A stretch of DNA of 36,750 nt from DASVAL01 sp035649575 (GTDB taxonomy: Bacteria > Planctomycetota > UBA1135 > UBA2386). Shown piece by piece: positions 8,500 through 14,496 of this stretch. Positions within the stretch are counted from its first letter, which is position 1. Each line of letters starts with the position of its first letter. The position numbers and the translations under genes were made by a program. The notes below the pieces were generated by a model that saw only the letters and a program-made list of their open reading frames with translations, did not search any database and was not told the DNA's origin. The stretch spans positions 1 to 36,750 of the forward strand of contig DASRJH010000271.1 of the NCBI GenBank assembly GCA_035649575.1. Reading direction: 5' to 3'.

Positions 8500-8660
8500 G
8501 AATGTACTCCGACACGAGGGGTATGGGCCGTGCTGTGCTGGCTCGGATGGGGCCGACGGCGGCCCGCCAGCGCGCGGTGAGCGCGTAGTTCTAGCAGGTT
8601 CGTGCGTCGGGCGCCTTCCGCGACAAACGCAGGACACGCAGCTCGCCGCGCGCCGAGCGG

Positions 8661-10040
8661 TCACGACAGCGGTTCGAGCGAGTGGAACAGGCTCGGCAGA
8701 TACTCGGACACCGTAGGGTGGATCGGCATGGAACGCGTGACCACGGTGTAGGGCGCGTTCGCGTACATGAGCTCGAGGATCGTGTGGATCACCTCATCCC
8801 CCTCGATGCCGAAGCAGGAAGCACCGAGGATCAGCTTCGTCTCCGCATCGACGAGGACCTTCATGAACCCCTCGACCTCGCCGCGCTCGTACGCGCGGCC
8901 GACGTCTTCCATCCAGTAGCGGCCCATGAGCACCTTGCGACCCGACGCCCGCGCCTCGCGTTCGGTCATCCCGCAGCGACCGAGCGGTGGATCGGTGTAG
9001 AGCGCGTAGGCCGTGATGCGGTCGCTGACCTTGCGGTCGCCACCGTCGAGCACGTTCGCCTCGACGATCTCGTAGTCGTTGTAGGAAGTGTGCGTGAAGC
9101 CGCCCTGTCCATTGCAGTCGCCGAGCGCCCAGATGCCCGGCACGTTCGTCTGCAGGCGGCCGTCGACGACGATGTGGCCCCGCGGATCCGTCTTCACGCC
9201 GGCCAGCTCGAGCCCGAGGTCGTCGGTGTTCGGCACGCGGCCGATCGCAAACAGGATGTGCGATGCCTCGAACTCGGCCGGCCCCGGCGGACAAGCCGCC
9301 GAGACGACGAGATGATCGCCGGCCCGCGCGACCGACGCGCAGGCGCTCTGCAGCCGCACGTTGATGCCCTCGTGCTCGAGCATCGCGCGCACGGCGTCGG
9401 CGACGTCGTCGTCCTCGCGCGGGATCAGCCGTTCGCCGCGCTGCAGGATCGTCACCTCGCTGCCGAAGCGGCGATACATCTGGCCGAACTCGAGGCCGAT
9501 GTAGCTGCCGCCGACGATCACGAGATGGCGCGGCAGTTCGTCGGACGCGAGCAGGCTCACGTTGTCGAACCAGGGCACCTTGTCCACGCCCGGCAAGTCC
9601 GGCGCAGCGGCGCGGCTGCCCACGTTGACGAAGATGCGGTTGCTGCGCAGCTGCACGCCGCCGACGGCCACGGTGTCGGGCGCGACGAACCGCGCGTGCC
9701 CGCGGACGAACGTGATGTTCGGGTTGTGCTCGAGACTCTTGCCGACGCCGCGCCGCGAGCGCTCGACGACCTGCCGCATGCGCGCCTTGACTGCCGGCAT
9801 GTCGGTCCGGACCGGGCCCGGCACCACGATGCCATACTCGGCGGCCCGGCGCGCCATCGCAGCGACCTTGGCCGAGGCGACGAGCGTCTTGGTCGGGATG
9901 CAGCCCGTGTTGACGCAGGTGCCGCCGGGCAGGTGTCGCTCGATCACGGCGACCTTCGCGCCATCGGACGCCATGCGGCGCGCCAGGGCCGGGCCCGATT
10001 GTCCGGTGCCGATGACGATCGCGTCGAAGCTCTTGCTCAT
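8661..10040 (-). CDS. FAD-dependent pyridine nucleotide-disulfide oxidoreductase (MerA/RclA-like)
   Basis: 459 aa. FAD-binding 'IVIGTGQSGPALA' (9-20), redox-active 'GGTCVNTGCIPTKT' with Cys42 and Cys47, NAD(P)-binding 'IVGGSYIGLEFG', second FAD motif 'GIWALGDCNGQGGFTHTSYND', and C-terminal dimerisation domain ending with 'MPIHPTVSEYLPSL'. It lacks an N-terminal mercury-binding HMA domain and the C-terminal Cys pair of true mercuric reductase, so a RclA-like or general disulfide reductase is likelier. The ATG at 10040 has GGAG 8 nt upstream; a GTG three codons earlier is less likely. It is divergent from the DedA-rhodanese gene 62 bp away, suggesting a shared regulatory region and linked redox role. 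Confidence 0.9.
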   Translation of the reverse strand: MSKSFDAIVIGTGQSGPALARRMASDGAKVAVIERHLPGGTCVNTGCIPTKTLVASAKVAAMARRAAEYGIVVPGPVRTDMPAVKARMRQVVERSRRGVGKSLEHNPNITFVRGHARFVAPDTVAVGGVQLRSNRIFVNVGSRAAAPDLPGVDKVPWFDNVSLLASDELPRHLVIVGGSYIGLEFGQMYRRFGSEVTILQRGERLIPREDDDVADAVRAMLEHEGINVRLQSACASVARAGDHLVVSAACPPGPAEFEASHILFAIGRVPNTDDLGLELAGVKTDPRGHIVVDGRLQTNVPGIWALGDCNGQGGFTHTSYNDYEIVEANVLDGGDRKVSDRITAYALYTDPPLGRCGMTEREARASGRKVLMGRYWMEDVGRAYERGEVEGFMKVLVDAETKLILGASCFGIEGDEVIHTILELMYANAPYTVVTRSMPIHPTVSEYLPSLFHSLEPLS

Positions 10041-10102
10041 CGTTTGCACTCCGAGCCCGAAAGGGTACCACGTGTGCGCAGCGACGACGAGCCAGCCCCT
10101 GC

Positions 10103-11086
10103 ATGCTGAACGTTCTCGCCCACGAAATCATGCAATCCGTCGTCGACACGCTGGTCAGGAACGGCTACCTCGTCCTCTTCCTCTGGGTCCTCGCCGCGCA
10201 GGCCGGCATTCCGCTGCCGGCGATTCCGCTGCTGCTCGCCGCTGGCGCGCTGGCTGGCACGGGGCACCTCGACCTCTTCACCGCGGTGGCGCTCTCGCTG
10301 CTTGCGTCGCTGCTCGGCGACTCGCTCTGGTTCGTGCTGGGCCGGTATCGCGGCAACCGTGTGCTCTCGCTGCTGTGTCGCCTGTCGCTCGAACCCGACG
10401 CCTGCGTGCGCCGCACGCAGGACAGTTTCGCGCGGAACCGGGTGCTCACGCTCGTGATCGCCAAGTTCGTGCCCGGGCTCAGCACGATGGCGCCGCCTCT
10501 CGCCGGCATGTTCGGCATGTCGTGGTTGCGCTTCCTCTGGCTCGACGCCTTCGGGGCCCTCGTGTGGACGCTGACCTTCGTGCTGCCCGGCTACGCGTTC
10601 GCCGATCGGCTCGAGACGATCGTCGAGCACGCCGCGATCGGCGGCAGCTGGTTGTTGATCCTGCTGCTGGCCATCATCGTCGTGTTCGTGCTGGTCAAGG
10701 TCCTGCTGCGGCGCGCGTTCCTGCGCCAGCTGCGGGTCGCGCGCATCGAACCAGCCGAACTGCACCGCCGGCTCGGCGCCGCGGAGCCGCTGTTCCTCGT
10801 CGACCTGCGGCACACGATCGACTTCGAGTCCGAACCGCGTGTGATCCCGGGTGCGCTTCGTGTGCCGGCCGAGCAGCTCGAGCAGCTTCACGCTGCGATT
10901 CCGCGCGATCGCGACGTCGTGCTCTACTGCACTTGACCCAACGAAGCCAGCAGCGCCCGGGTGGCGCTGCTCCTGATGCGGCGCGGCATCACGCGGATCC
11001 GCCCGCTCGCGGGCGGTCTGCACGCGTGGCGCGATCTCGGACTGCCACTCTCGCCGCTCGTCGCCGAACCGCTGCGAACGGCCTGA
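10103..11086 (+). CDS. DedA-family membrane protein fused to rhodanese; in-frame UGA, probable selenocysteine
   Basis: Read conventionally the frame stops at TGA 10934-10936 (277 aa). Read through, it gives 327 residues with residue 278 = UGA. Residues 10-205 are a DedA/VTT domain: 'FLWVLAAQAGIPLPAIPLLLAAG', 'ASLLGDSLWFVLGRYRG', 'FVPGLSTMAPPLAG' and several membrane helices. From about 215 a rhodanese domain follows: 'FLVDLRHTIDFESEPRVIPGALRVP', then 'DVVLYCT-UGA-PNEASSARVALLL' and, after the UGA, 'ITRIRPLAGGLHAWRDLGLPL', the canonical rhodanese C-terminus. Relatives commonly have a Cys-X-Cys-Pro-Asn-Glu loop (from memory), so UGA replaces the second cysteine. A perfect 9-bp hairpin follows the UGA (separate entry). 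Otherwise it is a pseudogene with one nonsense change. Confidence 0.8.
10949..10971 (+). promoter_or_regulatory. SECIS-like hairpin after the in-frame UGA
   Basis: AGCAGCGCC (10949-10957) pairs perfectly with GGCGCTGCT (10963-10971) around the loop CGGGT (10958-10962). There are 21 nt between the UGA and the loop. A 3-14 nt loop with a G in its first two bases, 16-37 nt from the UGA, is the published bacterial SECIS rule as I know it. The hairpin is inside coding sequence, so chance pairing in GC-rich DNA cannot be excluded. Confidence 0.6.
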
Positions 11087-11265
11087 CCAGCCGGCAGCCG
11101 GCGGATCGCGCACACGCCCTGCCGCGGCCTCTCGTCTGACGATGGGGTGGAGGGGCGTTCTGATTCGGCAGATACCGTCGCCCGCTCAGAGGGTCGGCAT
11201 CGCCGACGCGCGAACGCCTTTTCCCAGACGGTTGCCCTGAGCGCCAAGCCGCTCAAGGCAACTGG

Positions 11266-11847
11266 TCACTCCTCTCTGCGAGTGTGTCGCCACACCTTGC
11301 CCGGGCACGAGGGCGATGGCGTGCGCCCGTTCTGCCAGAGCGACGTGATACCGGGCCGCACGTGTAGGCGCCGCGGCTGCCAGGCTTCCTCGGTCTCGTG
11401 AGCCATGAGTGGACGCGGGTCGACCAGGCTCATGTCGCCGAGCAACACGCTCCACAGCCTTGGGAGTTCGTCGAGACCGAAGTGCTGCACCACCCGCCCG
11501 ACCCGCGTGAGCCGCGGATCGACACACGTCGCGGAATGCTCCGTGTCGTGCGCGGACAGCGCGACGAGGTGTCGCCCGCCCCGAGCGTGCATCGTGCGGA
11601 ACTTCGCGATCGAGCAGCGGCGGCCGTTCCGACCGATGTGCGATCGGGTGACGAACACCGGCCCCTTCGAATCGAGCTTCACCAGGATGGCGATCAGCAG
11701 ACACGCCGGCGCCACCGCGACGAGCGCCATGGTGGCCAGCAGCACATCGAAGACCCGTTGCACGAGGCGGTCGCGCTGCTTCCCCACTCTGACTGTAGGC
11801 AGACCGCTCCCCGACGCACTGATTTCTGCGCACCGATTCTGGCTCAT
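11266..11847 (-). pseudogene. Undecaprenyl-phosphate sugar transferase, C-terminus missing
   Basis: 193 aa. It matches the bacterial sugar transferase (WcaJ/WbaP C-terminal catalytic) domain: one membrane helix ('VFDVLLATMALVAVAPACLLIAI'), 'KLDSKGPVFVTRSHIGRNGRRCSIAKFRTM', 'DPRLTRVGRVVQHFGLDELPRLWSVLLGDMSLVDPRPL' and 'VRPGITSLWQNGR'. These enzymes attach the first sugar phosphate to the lipid carrier in exopolysaccharide synthesis. The family normally continues some 40-50 residues past 'PGIT.LWQ..GR' with a conserved acidic and hydrophobic tail; here the frame ends with an unrelated Arg-rich tail. No remnant of the tail is seen in other frames downstream. It may be inactive. The start has GGTGAG 6 nt upstream. 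No polysaccharide genes flank it; an insertion sequence lies 105 bp upstream. Confidence 0.7.
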
Positions 11848-11952
11848 TACTGACTCACCAATGACGAACGCGGGGGGCGTACGAGGCGCGATTGTCCCGC
11901 CCCGTCAGCGGGGGACACGGGAATGCAGATCACCTGCCGTCCAGCAAGCGAA

Positions 11953-11973
11953 GAGAACTGATGGTTTGAGTGG
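11953..11973 (+). repeat. Left terminal inverted repeat of the insertion sequence
   Basis: 21 bp beginning GAGAACTGATGGTTTGAGTG; exact reverse complement of 13152-13172. Confidence 0.92.
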
Positions 11974-12058
11974 GCAAGCGGCGCGTCGATGCAACCGGGG
12001 GCGAAATCGAGGCACTCATGCATCGCCGGGATCCCGCGTGATCCGGCAGGAGGATCCG

Positions 12059-13108
12059 ATGCTGTTCGTGCCGCCTCGATGCCCCAACACCCTCTGCGAT
12101 CAACACCTGAGACCAACGCCACGGTTCTTCTGCCGCCGCGGTTACTACCACCCCGCCTGTCGCCGTGAGCGCGTCCCTCGCTTCCGCTGCCGCAGCTGCA
12201 GACGCGGGTTCTCTCGCCAGACCTTCCGCCAGGACTACTGCGACCGCCGACCCGCGACCAACGTCGTCCTGTTCATGCTGCTCGCCAGCGGCGTCGGCCT
12301 ACGTCAAGCCGGGCGCTTCCTGCAGATGAATCCCCGCTCGGTGCAGGACAAGAAACTCAAGATGACCAGGATGCTCGCTCTGTTGCACGACAACCTGAGT
12401 CCGATCCTGACCAAGGGCAGCTGCTTCGTGCTCGACGAGGAGGAGACCTACGAGGGCGCTTCGATCCGGCCGCTGACCATGCCGGTCATCATCGAGAAGC
12501 AGACCTGGTTCGTAGTTGCGACCGCGGTTGGTTCGATCCGGCGGCTTGCGCCCGTTGGCTCCGCGCGGCGTGCCCGCCAGGACTGGGAGGAACGACACGG
12601 CCCGCAACCCGACCAGAGCAGCGCGTGCGTGCGCAGGGTCTTGCAGGAACTCGCGCGCAAGGTGCCTGCACGCACCATCCTGCTGCGGACCGACCAGAAG
12701 CAGAGCTACGCCACGATTGCGAGGGAGGTGTTCCGTGAGCGGCTGGTGCACGAGACCACTGCCGGCAGCCTGCTGCGCAACACGAGCAACCCACTGTTCC
12801 CGATCAACGTCACGCTGGCGATGACGCGGGACAACTGCGGCCGGTTGCGCCGGAGGTCCTGGCTCGTGACCAAGAAGGCGGAGCGGCTGCAGAACCACCT
12901 CGCCATCTTCACCGTCTACCGCAACTACGTGCGGAGGCGATTCAACCGCGACAAGGAGGCTCAGACCCCGGCGGTTCTGCTCGGCTTGTTGCCGCGCAAC
13001 CTCGATCGCGAGGAAGTGCTGGCCTGGCGGCAGGACTGGGGCGACATCAGCATCCACCCGATGAGTTCGAACGGCCTGCACACCGTGCGGGAGGCCGTGC
13101 CGGCGTGA
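12059..13108 (+). CDS. Transposase with N-terminal zinc ribbon
   Basis: 349 aa. The ATG at 12059 is preceded by a strong AGGAGG 5 nt upstream. Residues 5-60 hold a zinc-ribbon-like cysteine cluster: 'CPNTLC', 'FFCRRGYYHPACRRER', 'RFRCRSCRRGFSRQTF'. A helix-turn-helix-like stretch follows ('GVGLRQAGRFLQMNPRSVQDKK'). Candidate acidic catalytic residues are in 'CFVLDEEETYEG' and 'LLRTDQKQSYATI'. The C-terminal 'NPLFPINVTLAMTRDN', 'RLRRRSWLVTKKAERLQNHLAIFTVYRNYVR' and 'LAWRQDWG' resemble a transposase type I associate with planctomycete genomes. It fills most of the element, reading frame intact, so the copy may be active. Family assignment needs a database. Confidence 0.85.
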   Translation: MLFVPPRCPNTLCDQHLRPTPRFFCRRGYYHPACRRERVPRFRCRSCRRGFSRQTFRQDYCDRRPATNVVLFMLLASGVGLRQAGRFLQMNPRSVQDKKLKMTRMLALLHDNLSPILTKGSCFVLDEEETYEGASIRPLTMPVIIEKQTWFVVATAVGSIRRLAPVGSARRARQDWEERHGPQPDQSSACVRRVLQELARKVPARTILLRTDQKQSYATIAREVFRERLVHETTAGSLLRNTSNPLFPINVTLAMTRDNCGRLRRRSWLVTKKAERLQNHLAIFTVYRNYVRRRFNRDKEAQTPAVLLGLLPRNLDREEVLAWRQDWGDISIHPMSSNGLHTVREAVPA

Positions 13109-13151
13109 GGCCGGGAGGTGGCCTCGGGTTCGCCGAGCGGTTACTCCAGGT

Positions 13152-13172
13152 CCACTCAAACCATCAGTTCTC
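13152..13172 (-). repeat. Right terminal inverted repeat of the insertion sequence
   Basis: Exact reverse complement of 11953-11973. Its outer end is the base before the GGAG at 13173-13176 that serves the Rieske-flavodoxin gene. Confidence 0.92.
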
Positions 13173-13183
13173 GGAGCATGCTC

Positions 13184-14290
13184 ATGAAGGAAACCTGGTA
13201 CGACCTCGGCCCGATCGCGGACTTGCGGCAGCGTCCCCTTGCCCAGATCCGGGCCGGCAACAAGACCATCGCGCTGTCCTGTGTGAACGGCAGCTTCGGC
13301 GCGGTCTCCGGCGTCTGCAACCACGTCGGCGGCCCGCTCGGCGATGGTCACCTCGACGGCGACTACGTCGAGTGTCCGTGGCACTATTACAAGTTCCACC
13401 GCATCACCGGCGAGGGCGAGCCGGGTTTCGAGAGCGACAAGGTGCCGCGATACACGCTGATCGAGCGCGAAGGCCATCTGTGGATCGACCTCGCATCGGC
13501 CACGAAGCGACACAAGGTGCCGCATGCGCACGCACTCGAACGAGCGCTGCAACGGTCACCGGGCCCCGTGCGCGTGCTCGGCATCTCCACGACATCGATG
13601 GATGCCGCCCACCCACGCTACTCGACTTCGGAAGCCTTGCTGGATTCGGCGCTCGTCCACGCGAAAGACGGGCTCGGCGCCGACACGAAGCTGCTGCGTC
13701 TCTGCGAGCTCTCGTTCCGCACCTGCGAGGGCTTCTACAGCAAAGCCGCAGGAGCCTGTACCTGGCCGTGCTCGATCACGCAGATGGATCCGAAGGACCA
13801 GCTCGAGCAGGTCTACGAAGCTCTCGTGTTCTGGGCCGATGTCGTGCTCGTCGCGACGCCGATCCGCTGGGGCTCCGCGAGCTCGCTCTACTACAAGATG
13901 ACCGAGCGCATGAACTGCATCCAGAATCAGATCACGACGCGCAACCGCGTGCTGCTGCGCAACAAGGTGGCGGCCTTCGTGATCACGGGCGGTCAGGACA
14001 ACATCCAGGCCGTCGCCGGCCAGATGATGATGTTCTTCGCCGAGCTCGGCTGCCACTTCCCGCAGTTCCCGTTCATCGCACACAGCCGCGGCTGGACCGC
14101 CGAGGACATGGAACAGAACGTCGCATTCGTGCAGCAGAGCAAGGATCTGCACGCCGGTGCGCGCGCTCTCGCCGACCGTGCCGTGGCGATGTCCCGGCTG
14201 TTGCTGCAGGCGGACGCGGCGAGCGAACGCGTCGAGCGCGCGGGTCGCAAGGCCTGTCGCAGTCACGCCGAGACCAGGACCGAGGAGTGA
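13184..14290 (+). CDS. Rieske [2Fe-2S] domain fused to flavodoxin-like NAD(P)H/FMN reductase
   Basis: 368 aa. Residues 1-105 are a Rieske-type ferredoxin domain with both cluster motifs: Cys45-X-His47 ('CNHVGGPLGDG') and Cys64-X2-His67 ('CPWHYYKF'). From about residue 125 a flavodoxin-like NAD(P)H-dependent FMN reductase domain follows: 'VRVLGISTTSM' (phosphate loop), 'CEGFYSKAAGACTWPC', 'DVVLVATPIRWGSASSLYYKMTERMNC' and 'RNKVAAFVITGGQDNIQAV'. This would couple flavin and 2Fe-2S electron transfer in one cytosolic chain. ATG 13184 is chosen because GGAG (13173-13176) is 7 nt upstream; ATG 13178 is closer but poorly spaced. The insertion sequence ends directly before the GGAG, so the native promoter has been replaced or separated. 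Confidence 0.85.
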   Translation: MKETWYDLGPIADLRQRPLAQIRAGNKTIALSCVNGSFGAVSGVCNHVGGPLGDGHLDGDYVECPWHYYKFHRITGEGEPGFESDKVPRYTLIEREGHLWIDLASATKRHKVPHAHALERALQRSPGPVRVLGISTTSMDAAHPRYSTSEALLDSALVHAKDGLGADTKLLRLCELSFRTCEGFYSKAAGACTWPCSITQMDPKDQLEQVYEALVFWADVVLVATPIRWGSASSLYYKMTERMNCIQNQITTRNRVLLRNKVAAFVITGGQDNIQAVAGQMMMFFAELGCHFPQFPFIAHSRGWTAEDMEQNVAFVQQSKDLHAGARALADRAVAMSRLLLQADAASERVERAGRKACRSHAETRTEE

Positions 14291-14294
14291 GCCG

Positions 14295-14362
14295 CTCTCG
14301 ACGGGGTCTCCCTCTCGACGGGGTCTCCCTCTCGACTGCGTCTTCTTCTCGACTGGGCGGCA
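14295..14362 (+). repeat. Four tandem copies of a 17-bp unit
   Basis: Unit CTCTCGACGGGGTCTCC occurs exactly at 14295-14311 and 14312-14328, then diverged at 14329-14345 and 14346-14362. It lies between the stop of the Rieske-flavodoxin gene and a terminator hairpin. Confidence 0.85.
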
Positions 14363-14377
14363 CCTCGCATGCACGAT

Positions 14378-14418
14378 CCGTGACGATCCGCTGATCGTCG
14401 CGGTCCCTGGGTGTTTTT
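14378..14418 (+). terminator. Rho-independent terminator-like hairpin with T-run
   Basis: CCGTGACGATC (14378-14388) pairs with GATCGTCGCGG (14393-14403) around a 4-nt loop, one G-T pair in 11. Five Ts follow at 14414-14418, 10 nt after the stem. It fits a terminator for the Rieske-flavodoxin gene, although the T-run is further from the stem than usual. Confidence 0.55.
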
Positions 14419-14496
14419 CGGGGCCTTGACGCTCCGCGCAGGCACCACGAGGATGGGACGTACGCCCAGTTTCCCTGCTCGCGAAAGGAGCCTGCC

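Larger units (their letters stand above)
11953..13172 (+). mobile_element. Complete insertion sequence, 1220 bp, 21-bp perfect terminal inverted repeats
   Basis: Left end 11953-11973 and right end 13152-13172 are perfect reverse complements over 21 bp. The element carries one transposase gene. I could not find a target-site duplication next to the repeats. The right end stops at the base before the GGAG ribosome-binding site of the following gene. The family is not certain; the transposase has an IS1/IS1595-like N-terminal zinc ribbon. Confidence 0.88.

Noticed and set aside
8661..10040. True mercuric reductase (merA)
   Set aside because: The HMA domain and the C-terminal cysteine pair are missing and no mer genes are nearby; only the general disulfide-reductase core is supported.
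11940..13185. Target-site duplication flanking the insertion sequence
   Set aside because: Flanks AGCAAGCGAA and GGAGCATGCT share only partial similarity; I do not see an exact duplication.
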